From contig NZ_CP126446.1 of NCBI RefSeq assembly GCF_030166655.1, forward strand, positions 124,001-188,000: DNA of 64,000 nt. Direction: 5' to 3'. The stretch comes from Pontibacillus chungwhensis. GTDB lineage: Bacteria > Bacillota > Bacilli > Bacillales > BH030062. A program made the position numbers and the translations under genes. Numbering within the stretch: the first letter of the stretch is position 1; every line of letters begins with the position of its first letter. Positions 50,212 to 59,118 of the stretch are shown here, piece after piece. The notes beneath the pieces are model-generated. The model was not told where the DNA came from. It was given only the letters and a program-made list of their open reading frames with translations, and did not search any database.

Positions 50212-50245
50212 AACCCTTAAGTCTTGATGACTTAAGGGTTTTTTA
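50212..50245 (+). terminator. Terminator of the rrn-tRNA operon
   Basis: AACCCTTAAGTC and GACTTAAGGGTT pair perfectly around TTGAT, followed by TTTT: a 12-bp stem ending the operon. Confidence 0.93.
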
Positions 50246-50343
50246 TTTGTCTTAGTTTAGGTTAACAAAGCATGCTGGCTAATTATAAGAAAATTCGATA
50301 AAAACGGCTTTATTTTCGTATATATATACAGATTTATGTCCAG

Positions 50344-50373
50344 TTGAGTCATTGTCTGAACTGTGTCTACAAT
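50344..50373 (+). promoter_or_regulatory. Promoter of the arginase gene
   Basis: TTGAGT at 50344-50349, an 18-base spacer, TACAAT at 50368-50373; transcription would start just before the ribosome site. Confidence 0.55.
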
Positions 50374-50404
50374 AGATGTAGAGTCAAAGGAGGATGATGG
50401 GACA

Positions 50405-51304
50405 ATGAATCGTAAATTATCAATTATAGGGGCACCAATGGATTTAGGACAAAATCGCAGAGGGGTAGATATGGGACCTAGTGCTCTACGCTACGCGGGA
50501 GTAATTGAACGATTAGAGCGTTTAGAATATGATATCGAAGATCTGGGAGATGTGCATATCCCTCGGCCCAACCGAAAAGAAGTTCAAGAAGATCATCTAA
50601 GGAATTTAAAAGAGGTTGCTGAAGGAAATACCAACCTTGCTGAAGCGGTAGATCAGGTAGTAACCGAAGGTCGATTCCCGTTAATTATTGGAGGAGATCA
50701 TAGTATTGCGATTGGGTCTTTGGCTGGTATTGCAAAACATTATGACAATCTTGGTGTAATTTGGTATGATGCTCATGGGGATTTAAATACAGGGGATACA
50801 TCCCCTTCAGGAAATATTCATGGTATGCCATTAGCTGTAAGCTTAGGGATTGGTCATGAACGTTTAACGGGTATCCATGGATACACGCCAAAAATTAAAC
50901 CTGAGAATATCGTTATTATAGGAGCACGCTCTCTTGACGAGGGTGAAAAGCAATTAATTAAAGAAAAGGGAATAAGGGTATATACCATGCATGAGATTGA
51001 TCGTATGGGAATGCCGGGAGTGATTCAGGAATCAGTGGAGTACTTGAAGGATCGTACTGATGGAGTTCATCTAAGTTTAGATCTGGACGGATTGGATCCT
51101 AATGAAGCACCGGGAGTAGGGACACCTGTAATGGGTGGAATGAGCTATAGAGAAAGCCACTTAGCAATGGAAATGTTTGCAGAAGCTAACTTTATTACTT
51201 CAGCGGAATTCGTTGAGGTGAATCCGATATTGGATGAGAAGAATAAAACGGCGACTGTTGCAGTCGGTTTGATGGGTTCGTTATTCGGAGAGAATTTAAA
51301 ATAG
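50405..51304 (+). CDS. rocF: Arginase
   Basis: 299 residues of the ureohydrolase family. Manganese ligands are in GGDHSIAIG, YDAHGDLN and LDLDGLDPNEAPGVGTP; the C-terminal EFVEVNPILDEKNKTA is typical of arginase rather than agmatinase. Hydrolyses arginine to ornithine and urea. The ATG at 50405 follows AAAGGAGGA. It stands alone between the tRNA cluster and sigW, not in a roc operon as in B. subtilis. Confidence 0.94.
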   Translation: MNRKLSIIGAPMDLGQNRRGVDMGPSALRYAGVIERLERLEYDIEDLGDVHIPRPNRKEVQEDHLRNLKEVAEGNTNLAEAVDQVVTEGRFPLIIGGDHSIAIGSLAGIAKHYDNLGVIWYDAHGDLNTGDTSPSGNIHGMPLAVSLGIGHERLTGIHGYTPKIKPENIVIIGARSLDEGEKQLIKEKGIRVYTMHEIDRMGMPGVIQESVEYLKDRTDGVHLSLDLDGLDPNEAPGVGTPVMGGMSYRESHLAMEMFAEANFITSAEFVEVNPILDEKNKTATVAVGLMGSLFGENLK

Positions 51305-51322
51305 AACGATAGAAAAGTGAGC

Positions 51323-51356
51323 GAAACAGCAGCTTATTCTCATAAGTTGCTGTTTC
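51323..51356. terminator. Bidirectional hairpin between rocF and the Spo0E-like gene
   Basis: GAAACAGCA pairs with TGCTGTTTC, extended by CTTAT/ATAAG. It ends three bases from the Spo0E-like stop, so it can serve both converging genes. The flanking T-runs are interrupted. Confidence 0.65.
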
Positions 51357-51358
51357 CG

Positions 51359-51511
51359 TTATTTATTTTTTCTTGCTTCATATTCATTAAGTAAACCATC
51401 TAACCGGGAGCTTGCTTCAATGACCTCTTGAGATGATAAAGGTAAGCTTGAGCTTAGCTGAATCATTTCATTTCTACACATTTCAATCTCATTTAACAAT
51501 TCTTTCAACAT
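51359..51511 (-). CDS. Spo0E-family aspartyl-phosphate phosphatase-like peptide
   Basis: A 50-residue peptide: MLKELLNEIEMCRNEMIQLS, then SSLPLSSQEVIEASSRLDGL and LNEYEARKNK. The two-helix layout with the SRLDGLLNEY core matches the Spo0E signature (SxxLDxLIxxY), in which the serine and aspartate act on Spo0A-phosphate. AAGGAGG lies seven bases before the ATG at 51511. Members of this family dephosphorylate Spo0A-P and delay sporulation; which regulator this one targets cannot be told. Confidence 0.8.
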   Translation of the reverse strand: MLKELLNEIEMCRNEMIQLSSSLPLSSQEVIEASSRLDGLLNEYEARKNK

Positions 51512-51552
51512 TCTATTTCCTCCTTACTATAACCTAAGTACTATACTATAGT

Positions 51553-51581
51553 TGTATATATCCTATTTATATAAAGTTAAA
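51553..51581 (-). promoter_or_regulatory. Weak promoter of the Spo0E-like gene
   Basis: Minus-strand TTTAAC (51581-51576), 17-base spacer, TATACA (51558-51553). The region is very AT-rich, so a chance match is possible. Confidence 0.35.
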
Positions 51582-51654
51582 CCTCTCATTTTAAAAAAAT
51601 GCAAATGTATAACTTTTGTACATATAATTTCTTTTTTATTTTTTTAATTGATTT

Positions 51655-51681
51655 TGAAACCTGGTCGTAGGTTTATTCGTA
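51655..51681 (+). promoter_or_regulatory. Sigma-W autoregulatory promoter
   Basis: TGAAAC at 51655-51660, 17 bases, then CGTA at 51678-51681, 37 bases before the sigW start. This is the extracytoplasmic-function pattern recognised by sigma-W itself. Confidence 0.8.
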
Positions 51682-51717
51682 TGTAGAATGACCGCAGATC
51701 TAGCGGAGGTATAGTAC

Positions 51718-52281
51718 ATGGAGATATTTATTAAACAAAAGATTAAAAAAGTAAAAAAAGGTGATCACTCAGCCTTTGAAGATGTAGTGACGTTTTACCA
51801 AAATAAAGTTTACCAAATATGTTACCGGATGCTTGGGAATGCTCATGAAGCAGAAGATATTGCTCAAGAAGCTTTTATACGAGCCTATACGAACATCCAC
51901 TCTTTTGATGAGAACCGAAAGTTTTCTACTTGGTTATATCGGATTGCGACCAATTTATCCATTGATCGAATACGAAAGAAGAAACCAGACTACTTTCTGG
52001 ATGCTGAGGTGAAGGGTACTGAAGGCTTAAACATGTACTCGCAAATTTCAGCTGACGAAGCGCTGCCAGAAGAAGAGGTGGAAAGCTTAGAGTTGCAGGA
52101 ATATATTCATCATGAAATTCTTCAACTTCCTGCTAAGTATCGTTCTGTTATCGTCCTTCGATATATAGATGAGCTTTCATTACAAGAGATTAGTGACATT
52201 TTGGACATTCCGGTCGGAACTGTAAAAACGAGAGTTCACCGAGGACGCGAAGCGCTTCGTAAGAAACTTCGTCACGTGTAA
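51718..52281 (+). CDS. sigW: ECF sigma factor SigW
   Basis: 187 residues. Region 2 NAHEAEDIAQEAFIRAYTNI and FSTWLYRIATNLSIDRIRKK; region 4 LPAKYRSVIVLRYIDELSLQ and VGTVKTRVHRGREALRKKL. Controls the cell-envelope and antimicrobial stress regulon. The ATG follows GCGGAGG. rsiW follows after 14 bases. Confidence 0.95.
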   Translation: MEIFIKQKIKKVKKGDHSAFEDVVTFYQNKVYQICYRMLGNAHEAEDIAQEAFIRAYTNIHSFDENRKFSTWLYRIATNLSIDRIRKKKPDYFLDAEVKGTEGLNMYSQISADEALPEEEVESLELQEYIHHEILQLPAKYRSVIVLRYIDELSLQEISDILDIPVGTVKTRVHRGREALRKKLRHV

Positions 52282-52295
52282 AGGAGTGATGGGAA

Positions 52296-52907
52296 ATGAA
52301 GTGTGCAAATGACGTTATTCAGTTAATGCATAAACATTTAGACGATGGGTTAAACGAAGAAGAGACAAAACTATTAAAACAACACCTTCAACAATGTGAT
52401 GATTGCCAATCCCATTTTCATGAATTAAAGAGAACAGTAGCCATGGTTCAAAGTACAAGTGCGGTTCAAGCTCCGCCTGATTTCACGGCAAAGGTCATGG
52501 GAAATCTGCCTAAAGAAAAGAAACGTTCAGGTTACAAGCGGTGGTTCAAAGCCCACCCTATGATTACAGCAGCTGCGATTTTCTTTATTTTGATGTTTAG
52601 TGGCATTTTCTCTACTTGGAGTCAGGATCAGCAATTGAGCGTTTCAAAACAGAAAGATATAGTGATTCAAGAGAATACGGTCATTGTACCTGAAGGGAAA
52701 ACCGTAGAAGGCGATCTTGTAGTGAAGAATGGTAATTTAAAGGTAGAAGGTAAGGTAAATGGGGATGTAGTCTTAATCAATGGGGACCACTTAAAGGCAT
52801 CCGCCGGTGAGGTTACTGGGGAACTTAATCAAGTGGACCAGATCTTTGGGTGGATGTGGTATAACATCAAGAAGACGACAAAAGATATTTTTTCATTTAC
52901 TCAATAA
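52296..52907 (+). CDS. rsiW: Anti-sigma-W factor RsiW
   Basis: 203 residues. The cytosolic zinc anti-sigma motif HLQQCDDC (H30, C34, C37) is followed by one membrane helix at about 88-108 and an extracellular domain of short repeated strands (TVEGDLVVKNGNLKVEGKVN) resembling a bactofilin/polymer-like fold. Sequesters SigW until cut by PrsW/RasP. AAGGAGTG precedes the ATG. Confidence 0.93.
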   Translation: MKCANDVIQLMHKHLDDGLNEEETKLLKQHLQQCDDCQSHFHELKRTVAMVQSTSAVQAPPDFTAKVMGNLPKEKKRSGYKRWFKAHPMITAAAIFFILMFSGIFSTWSQDQQLSVSKQKDIVIQENTVIVPEGKTVEGDLVVKNGNLKVEGKVNGDVVLINGDHLKASAGEVTGELNQVDQIFGWMWYNIKKTTKDIFSFTQ

Positions 52908-52922
52908 AGGCCATCTAAGTCT

Positions 52923-52949
52923 AAAGTCACTTTTATAGTGACTTTTTTT
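52923..52949 (+). terminator. Terminator after rsiW
   Basis: AAAGTCACT pairs with AGTGACTTT around TTTAT, followed by T residues. Confidence 0.85.
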
Positions 52950-52979
52950 ATTTTGTTTAATTGGAGCGTTTTAGTGTTA

Positions 52980-53007
52980 TTTTTACTATAAAGATGTATG
53001 CTATAAT
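52980..53007 (+). promoter_or_regulatory. Extended -10 promoter of cdaA
   Basis: TGCTATAAT at 52999-53007 (extended -10) with a weak TTTTTA at 52980-52985, 16 bases upstream. Confidence 0.6.
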
Positions 53008-53077
53008 AAAACTATTGTGAATTTGTTACATATGTTTATAACGTAAATGAAGTCAAGGATAAGAAGGAAGTGTAGGC

Positions 53078-53911
53078 ATGCTTGATGGGGGATTGAATGT
53101 TCAATTAGATGGATTGAAATACATTCGAATTATTATTGATGTAGCCCTTGTCTGGTTTGTTTTGTATAAATTAATCATGTTGATTCGTGGCACCAAAGCT
53201 GTGCAGTTGTTGAAAGGGATCTTTGTGGTCCTTGGGATATGGCTTGTTAGTTACTTTCTTCAGCTTAGTACGTTAATGTGGTTAATGTCCAAAGCGATGA
53301 CATGGGGTTTTCTTGGTGTGATTATCTTGTTCCAACCAGAGCTAAGAAGGGCGCTCGAGCAGCTCGGACGAGGTAGTTTCTTTGCCAGGAATTCGAATAG
53401 TGAAGAAGATTCAATGAAACGAACAGTTGAAGCAATTATTAAATCTTGTAATTACATGGCAAAACGGCGCATAGGCGCTCTTATTACAATCGAGCGGGAA
53501 ACAGGAATGGGCGATTACGTAGAGACAGGGATTCCTATTCAAGGTCGGTTATCAAGTGAGTTATTGACCAATATTTTCATTCCTAATACACCTTTACATG
53601 ATGGTGCCGTTATTATTAAACAAGATGAAGTAACGGCTGCCGCTTGTTATTTGCCCCTTTCAGAAAGCCCGTTTATCTCAAAAGAGTTAGGAACGAGGCA
53701 CCGTGCTGCAATGGGAATCAGTGAAGTAACTGATGCATTAACTATTGTGGTTTCTGAGGAGACAGGAGGCATTTCCTGTACAAGAAACGGAGAATTGCAC
53801 AGAGGTTTAGATGAACAAGCTCTCCGGGAAATTTTGGAGAGGGAATTAGAACGAGCGCCGAAGGCTCCTAGCTCAAAGAATTGGGATTGGAGGGGGAAAA
53901 AAGATGGATAA
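53078..53911 (+). CDS. cdaA: Diadenylate cyclase CdaA
   Basis: 277 residues. Three N-terminal membrane helices (about 15-85), then a DAC domain with the catalytic motifs PLHDGAVII (near 172-180) and GTRHRAAMG (near 206). Makes c-di-AMP from ATP. GAAGGAAGTG precedes the ATG. Overlaps cdaR by eight bases and lies with glmM, which in B. subtilis binds and inhibits CdaA. Confidence 0.96.
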   Translation: MLDGGLNVQLDGLKYIRIIIDVALVWFVLYKLIMLIRGTKAVQLLKGIFVVLGIWLVSYFLQLSTLMWLMSKAMTWGFLGVIILFQPELRRALEQLGRGSFFARNSNSEEDSMKRTVEAIIKSCNYMAKRRIGALITIERETGMGDYVETGIPIQGRLSSELLTNIFIPNTPLHDGAVIIKQDEVTAAACYLPLSESPFISKELGTRHRAAMGISEVTDALTIVVSEETGGISCTRNGELHRGLDEQALREILERELERAPKAPSSKNWDWRGKKDG

Positions 53912-55133
53912 GTGGTTAAGAAGTCCGTGGTTCATTCGAGCGATTTCTTTAATATTAGCACTCCTCTTATACGCCTCGATAAACCTTGATGATGGGCAAT
54001 CGAGTTCTGATTCTATCTTTCTTGAAGGCAATGATAAAATTGCAGCTATGAATAATATTCCTTTACAAGTAAAAATGAATGAGGAAAAATATGTAGTGAA
54101 AGAAGTGCCATCGAGCGTCACTGTCACTGTAGAAGGACCGAACTCTGTAGTGACGAGAACTGTCATGCAAAAGACGTTCGAGGCATACATCGATTTAGAG
54201 GGTCTTGAGCTTGGCCCTCAAACCGTGCCAATCCAGACTCAAGGGATCTCGAATCAGCTATCCGTCTCTATAGATCCGCAAGAAGTTAATGTGGTTCTGG
54301 AGAAACGGTCTTCAAAAGAGTTCCAGGTTGGCGTGGACTACATACACCGTGACACGATTAAAGAAGGGTACCAGCTAGGTACACCGGAAGTATCACCAGC
54401 TCAGGTTGATATTATAGGGTCTGAGACAGAGGTTTCCAAAGTATCTCTTGTAAAAGCAATTGTAGATGTACAAAACGCTGAGAGTGACATTACGAAGAAG
54501 GAATCTCCTGTAAAGGTTTATGATGAACAAGGGAACGAGCTTAATGTAGTGGTAGAGCCGAGCACTGTTAAAGTGACGGTTCCCTTATTACCTCCAAGTA
54601 AAGAGGTCCCTGTAACATTTGAACCTAAAGGAGAACTCGCTAAAGGATATCGTCTTGTTGGAATTGAACCAGTTCCGGAATTTATCGCTGTCTATGGTTC
54701 ACAAGATGCTCTGAAGGGTGTTAGCGCTTTTGTTGATATCGAGGTAGATGTCTCCGATCTCAAAGAAGATACAACTTTAGACGTGGACCTTCCTTTACCT
54801 GATGGGATTGAAACAATGAAGCCAGAAACGGTAGGGGCAAAGGTAGACGTGGAGCAAATTACAGAAAAAACGTTTAATGATGTAACCATTAACGTGAACA
54901 ACTTGGAATCAAGTAAAAATCTAACATTTATTACACCAGAACAACAGGTTATTGATTTGACTTTAACAGGTACAAAAGAGGAGTTAGAAAACATTACAAA
55001 AGAAGATTTCGAAGTTTTTATTGATGTTGGACAGCTCGTCAATGGTGAAGCAAACGTACCGATAGAAGTAAATGGACCTGAAAGTATTGAATGGCAAACA
55101 AGTAACGACGAAGCTCTAATTCGTATAGAGTAG
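53904..55133 (+). CDS. cdaR: CdaA regulatory protein CdaR (YbbR)
   Basis: 409 residues: one N-terminal membrane helix (FIRAISLILALLLYASI) and about four YbbR repeats in the extracellular part, visible as repeated PVT-/VVVEPSTVKVTVPL-like strands. It modulates CdaA activity. GGGGGAAAAAAG gives the ribosome site inside cdaA. The C-terminus ends ALIRIE without an extra tail. Confidence 0.92.
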   Translation: MDKWLRSPWFIRAISLILALLLYASINLDDGQSSSDSIFLEGNDKIAAMNNIPLQVKMNEEKYVVKEVPSSVTVTVEGPNSVVTRTVMQKTFEAYIDLEGLELGPQTVPIQTQGISNQLSVSIDPQEVNVVLEKRSSKEFQVGVDYIHRDTIKEGYQLGTPEVSPAQVDIIGSETEVSKVSLVKAIVDVQNAESDITKKESPVKVYDEQGNELNVVVEPSTVKVTVPLLPPSKEVPVTFEPKGELAKGYRLVGIEPVPEFIAVYGSQDALKGVSAFVDIEVDVSDLKEDTTLDVDLPLPDGIETMKPETVGAKVDVEQITEKTFNDVTINVNNLESSKNLTFITPEQQVIDLTLTGTKEELENITKEDFEVFIDVGQLVNGEANVPIEVNGPESIEWQTSNDEALIRIE

Positions 55134-55173
55134 TAAATACCTCATTTGCCTAGAGTGAAGGAGCGATTGAATA

Positions 55174-56526
55174 ATGGGAAAATATTTTGGTACAGATGGT
55201 GTGCGAGGCGTAGCCAACCAGGAGCTAACACCAGAACTAGCATTTAAAGTAGGAAGATTCGGAGGCTACGTGCTAACGAAAGATACACCAAGACCTAAAA
55301 TATTGGTAGGCCGTGATCCGCGTATTTCGGGTCAGCTACTTGAGAACGCTTTAACAGCAGGATTACTATCAATTGGTGCGGAGGTTATGCGCCTTGGGGT
55401 TCTCTCAACTCCGGGGGTTGCTTATTTAACGAAATCAATGGGCGCAGAAGCAGGAGTTATGATTTCAGCTTCTCACAACCCAGTTGAAGATAACGGAATT
55501 AAGTTCTTTGGGCCAGATGGATTTAAGTTAACCGATGAACAAGAAAATGAAATTGAAGCGCTAATGGATCAAGAAACAGATGAGCTACCTCGACCGACTG
55601 GTGGCGATGTTGGTATTGTTAATGACTACTTCGAAGGTGGTCAGAAATACATGCAATATCTGAAGCAAACGATTGATTATGACTTTGATGGATTACATGT
55701 GGCTCTAGATTGTGCTCATGGTGCTACATCTTCCATAGCCCCTCATATCTTCGCAGACTTAGAAGCGGAACTTTCCACAATGGGTTCATCACCAGATGGC
55801 CTGAACATTAACGATGGAGTCGGCTCTACAAGTCCGGAAGCTTTGCAATCCTTTGTTAAGGAAAAGGGTGCTGATATTGGTTTAGCATTTGATGGCGACG
55901 GAGACCGCTTAATTGGGGTTGATGAGAACGGAGCCATTGTAGACGGAGACCAAATTATGTTTATTTGTGCGAAATACTTAAATGAACAAGGTCGTCTTCG
56001 TCATAACACAGTTGTATCTACTGTAATGAGTAATATTGGTTTCTATAAAGCTGTTGAAGCAAACGGTATGAAGAGTGATAAAACAAACGTAGGCGATCGC
56101 TATGTATTAGAAGAGATGCGCCGCGGGGACTATAGCCTTGGTGGTGAACAGTCCGGTCACATTATTTTCTTAGACTACAACACAACAGGAGATGGATTGC
56201 TTTCAGCACTTCAGCTTGTAAACGTCCTAAAAGAAACGGGCAAACCATTATCCGAATTAGCAAATGAAATGAAGAAGTACCCACAAGTATTAAAGAACGT
56301 TCGTGTCATTGATAAACAAAAAGTCATGACAAATCCTCGTATTACTTCTGAAATTGAAGCGGTTGAAGAAGCGATGGGAGATGAAGGACGCGTGCTTGTA
56401 CGTCCTTCAGGGACAGAGCCACTTGTGCGTGTTATGGTTGAAGCTCCTACAGAAGAGGACTGTGAGAAATACGTCAACCAAGTTGTTGAAGTCGTTCAAG
56501 CGGAGTTAGGAATGAAAGAAGACTGA
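55174..56526 (+). CDS. glmM: Phosphoglucosamine mutase
   Basis: 450 residues. The phosphoserine loop [15 protein letters not shown] is near residue 98-102, metal loop DGDGDRL, sugar-specificity motif GGEQSGHII, and C-terminal [13 protein letters not shown]. Converts glucosamine-6-P to glucosamine-1-P for peptidoglycan. AAGGAGCG precedes the ATG. Third gene of cdaA-cdaR-glmM, followed by a terminator. Confidence 0.97.
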   Translation: MGKYFGTDGVRGVANQELTPELAFKVGRFGGYVLTKDTPRPKILVGRDPRISGQLLENALTAGLLSIGAEVMRLGVLSTPGVAYLTKSMGAEAGVMISASHNPVEDNGIKFFGPDGFKLTDEQENEIEALMDQETDELPRPTGGDVGIVNDYFEGGQKYMQYLKQTIDYDFDGLHVALDCAHGATSSIAPHIFADLEAELSTMGSSPDGLNINDGVGSTSPEALQSFVKEKGADIGLAFDGDGDRLIGVDENGAIVDGDQIMFICAKYLNEQGRLRHNTVVSTVMSNIGFYKAVEANGMKSDKTNVGDRYVLEEMRRGDYSLGGEQSGHIIFLDYNTTGDGLLSALQLVNVLKETGKPLSELANEMKKYPQVLKNVRVIDKQKVMTNPRITSEIEAVEEAMGDEGRVLVRPSGTEPLVRVMVEAPTEEDCEKYVNQVVEVVQAELGMKED

Positions 56527-56531
56527 TAAGA

Positions 56532-56570
56532 ATGCGCAGGAGGCACGTTATGTGTCCTTGCGCATATTTT
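56532..56570 (+). terminator. Terminator after glmM
   Basis: ATGCGCA pairs with TGCGCAT, with an inner GGA/TCC stem, followed by ATTTT; a modest but well-placed terminator. Confidence 0.65.
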
Positions 56571-56617
56571 ATAGGGAAGATCTTTACTGTTGTAACAAAC
56601 CTGTAATGGATTAGACA

Positions 56618-56647
56618 TTGACCCTGTAAGAAGAAATAGAGTAAAAT
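56618..56647 (+). promoter_or_regulatory. Sigma-A promoter of glmS
   Basis: TTGACC at 56618-56623, an 18-base spacer, TAAAAT at 56642-56647. The resulting leader would be about 380 bases, containing about 130 bases before the ribozyme. Confidence 0.6.
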
Positions 56648-56779
56648 TAATTTTGTTCCGTCTAATTTTTCTAACTACGTTTAATGTAGTGACGTAACGG
56701 ATACTATCCTTAAGTGTGTGCAAATAAGGAATACCGTTTTGTAGTAAAAGAGGAGGGGGAGCAAATTAGAAGAAATGGA

Positions 56780-56945
56780 TAACTAAAGCGCCTGGACTAT
56801 CTTCTGTTCGGAAGGAAGGTAGTTGACGAGGAGGAGGTTCATCGAGTATCGGCGGATGCCTCCCGGTTGGGTTCACCTCAATCGTAAGCTTTTATCCTAA
56901 AACAAAGGGGTGACCCTTTGCACAAAGGATCAAAGCAAGGTGAAA
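56780..56945 (+). ncRNA. glmS ribozyme/riboswitch
   Basis: Conserved core: AAGCGCCTGGACTA at the 5' end with the cleavage site before G56788, GTTGACGAGGAGGAGGTT, GTATCGGCGGATGCCTCCCG, AATCGTAAGCTTTTAT and AAAGGGGTGACCCTTTG. Glucosamine-6-phosphate is the cofactor for self-cleavage, which destabilises the glmS mRNA. Boundaries are approximate. Confidence 0.95.
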
Positions 56946-56962
56946 AGAATGTATTCATGAGA

Positions 56963-57012
56963 AAGGGGCAGATCAAGCCCCGAACAACCATCGGAACGTT
57001 GATTTGCCCCTT
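56963..57012 (+). promoter_or_regulatory. 14-bp hairpin between the ribozyme and glmS
   Basis: AAGGGGCAGATCAA (56963-56976) pairs with TTGATTTGCCCCTT (56999-57012) with one G-T pair around a 22-base loop. It ends eight bases before the AAGGAGG of glmS and is followed only by ATTTT. Confidence 0.65.
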
Positions 57013-57034
57013 ATTTTAAGGAGGAAACAACGAT

Positions 57035-58840
57035 ATGTGTGGAATTGTAGGATATATTGGAACACAAGATACAACAGAGATTTTATTACAAGGCTTAGAG
57101 AAGCTTGAATACCGAGGATATGATTCGGCTGGTATTGCAGAATTAAACAATGATGGTGTTCATGTGACGAAGGTTAAAGGACGCATTGCTGCACTTCGTT
57201 CAGAAGTAGAGAAGAAAGACATCGAATCAACAATGGGAATCGGTCATACACGCTGGGCTACCCATGGCGCGCCAAGCTATGAAAACGCTCACCCGCATCA
57301 AAGCGCGTCTGGCCGCTTTACGATTGTTCATAATGGTGTGATCGAAAACTACGAAGATGTACAACGCGAATACCTGGGCGACGTTGATATGAATAGTGAA
57401 ACGGATACAGAAATCATTGTCCAGCTTGTCGAGAACCTTTATAACGAAATGGGAGATGTTCAAGAAGCTTTTCGTAAAGCAATCTCCTTGTTAAAAGGTT
57501 CATATGCTGTTGGCATTATTGATGCTCAGAATCCAGACGTTATTTATGTAGCCAAGAATAAAAGCCCACTCCTTGTCGGTTTAGGGGATGGTTTTAATGT
57601 TGTATCTAGTGACTCATTAGCGATGTTGAAAGTCACCGATCAATTTGTTGAATTAGAAGACAAAGAAATTGTGCTTGTTCGTCGTAATGAGGTGGAGATT
57701 CAGAAATTAGATGGTACACAAGTTGATCGTGAGCCTTTTACAGCTGAACTTGATGCTAGTGACATTGAAAAGGGTACTTACCCGCACTTCATGTTAAAAG
57801 AGATCGATGAACAACCATTTGTCATTCGTAAAATCATCCAAGAATATCAAAATGAAAATGATGAAATTAAATTAGATCCAGAAGTACGTCAAGCTATGAT
57901 GGATTGTGATCGTGTGTACATTATTGCATGTGGCACAAGTTATCATGCTGGTTTAATCGGAAAACAGTTTATTGAAAAGCTGGCGAAGGTTCCGGTTGAG
58001 GTTCATGTAGCGAGTGAATTCTCATATAACATGCCTCTTCTTTCAGAAAAGCCACTATTCGTCTATATCTCTCAGAGCGGAGAGACAGCGGATAGTCGTG
58101 CCGTCCTGGTTGAAACGAAGGCAAAAGGACACCCAGCCCTAACGATTACAAACGTACCTGGTTCTACCCTTTCTCGTGAAGCGGATTATACGCTACACTT
58201 ACATGCAGGTCCTGAGATTGCTGTAGCTTCTACGAAAGCCTATACAGCACAAATGGCTGTTTTAGCAATTCTTGCTGTAGATACAGCTAAAGCCAAAGGT
58301 TTAGAACTAGAGTTCAACCCTATGAAAGAATTAGGTATTGCAGCAAACGCAATGGAAGCTCTTTGCGATCAAAAAGAAGAGCTTGAACAAATTGCTGCTG
58401 ATTATTTATCAACAACAAGAAACTGCTTCTTTATCGGCCGTAGCCAAGACTATTATGTTGGTCTAGAGGGAGCTCTTAAACTTAAAGAAATCTCTTATAT
58501 TCAAGCAGAAGGGTTTGCCGGTGGCGAATTGAAACACGGAACGATTGCCCTTATTGAAGAAGGGACGCCGGTTGTGGCGCTTGCGACACAGGAGAATGTG
58601 AACTATTCCATTCGTGGTAATGTGAAAGAAGTTGCTGCACGTGGGGCGAAGCCTTGTGTAATTAGTATGAAGGGGTTAGATCAAGAAAATGATGCATTTG
58701 TTATTCCTCAAGTGCATGAGCTCTTAACGCCTCTTGTATCGGTTGTACCGATGCAGCTGATTTCCTATTACGCTGCTCTTCACCGTGACTGTGACGTGGA
58801 TAAACCGCGTAACTTGGCTAAGAGTGTAACGGTTGAATAA
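57035..58840 (+). CDS. glmS: Glucosamine-fructose-6-phosphate aminotransferase (isomerising)
   Basis: 601 residues. Catalytic C1 (CGIVGYIG after the initiator Met), glutaminase motifs GHTRWATHG and NGVIENYE; the two SIS domains show [10 protein letters not shown] and STKAYTAQ, and the C-terminus ends [13 protein letters not shown]. Makes glucosamine-6-P from fructose-6-P and glutamine. Expression is controlled by the upstream ribozyme. AAGGAGG precedes the ATG. Confidence 0.97.
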   Translation: MCGIVGYIGTQDTTEILLQGLEKLEYRGYDSAGIAELNNDGVHVTKVKGRIAALRSEVEKKDIESTMGIGHTRWATHGAPSYENAHPHQSASGRFTIVHNGVIENYEDVQREYLGDVDMNSETDTEIIVQLVENLYNEMGDVQEAFRKAISLLKGSYAVGIIDAQNPDVIYVAKNKSPLLVGLGDGFNVVSSDSLAMLKVTDQFVELEDKEIVLVRRNEVEIQKLDGTQVDREPFTAELDASDIEKGTYPHFMLKEIDEQPFVIRKIIQEYQNENDEIKLDPEVRQAMMDCDRVYIIACGTSYHAGLIGKQFIEKLAKVPVEVHVASEFSYNMPLLSEKPLFVYISQSGETADSRAVLVETKAKGHPALTITNVPGSTLSREADYTLHLHAGPEIAVASTKAYTAQMAVLAILAVDTAKAKGLELEFNPMKELGIAANAMEALCDQKEELEQIAADYLSTTRNCFFIGRSQDYYVGLEGALKLKEISYIQAEGFAGGELKHGTIALIEEGTPVVALATQENVNYSIRGNVKEVAARGAKPCVISMKGLDQENDAFVIPQVHELLTPLVSVVPMQLISYYAALHRDCDVDKPRNLAKSVTVE

Positions 58841-58848
58841 ATAACAAT

Positions 58849-58887
58849 AACGCATGTGGTCTCAAGTTGAGGGCACATGCGTTTTTT
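58849..58887 (+). terminator. Terminator after glmS
   Basis: ACGCATGTG pairs with CACATGCGT, with TCAA/TTGA inside, followed by TTTTTT. Confidence 0.9.
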
Positions 58888-58920
58888 ATATGCTTAATAA
58901 AGAGTAGGAGATGAGGATGT

Positions 58921-59025
58921 AGACTCGATGTTGAGAGAATGTCTCCGTTTGCTTTAATTGGGTGTAAGGCGGGCCTAGAAACCATTCACAGACATAAAGG
59001 TCCAATCTATCTCAACTTCGACTCT
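58921..59025. repeat. Long-range inverted repeat in the glmS-pdxK gap
   Basis: AGACTCGATGTTGAGA (58921-58936) is complementary to TCTCAACTTCGACTCT (59010-59025) with two mismatches; an inner GGGCCT/AGGTCC may pair too. No gene was found here; it may be an undescribed structured RNA. Confidence 0.4.
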
Positions 59026-59072
59026 TCCGTGTAAGGGGGCTTGTATGGAAGAGTCTGAATCATATGTAGAAC

Positions 59073-59111
59073 AAATAAAAAAAGAGCTTGAATCACCATC
59101 CAAGCTCTTTT
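59073..59111 (-). terminator. Terminator after pdxK
   Basis: Read on the minus strand, AAAAGAGCTTGG pairs with CAAGCTCTTTT and is followed by a run of seven T. It ends the pdxK transcript. Confidence 0.85.
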
Positions 59112-59118
59112 AGGTACA

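Noticed and set aside
59045-59113. A 22-codon frame MEESESYVEQIKKELESPSK with an upstream GGGGG
   Set aside because: It ends inside the pdxK terminator and its sequence is created by the terminator stem; probably chance.
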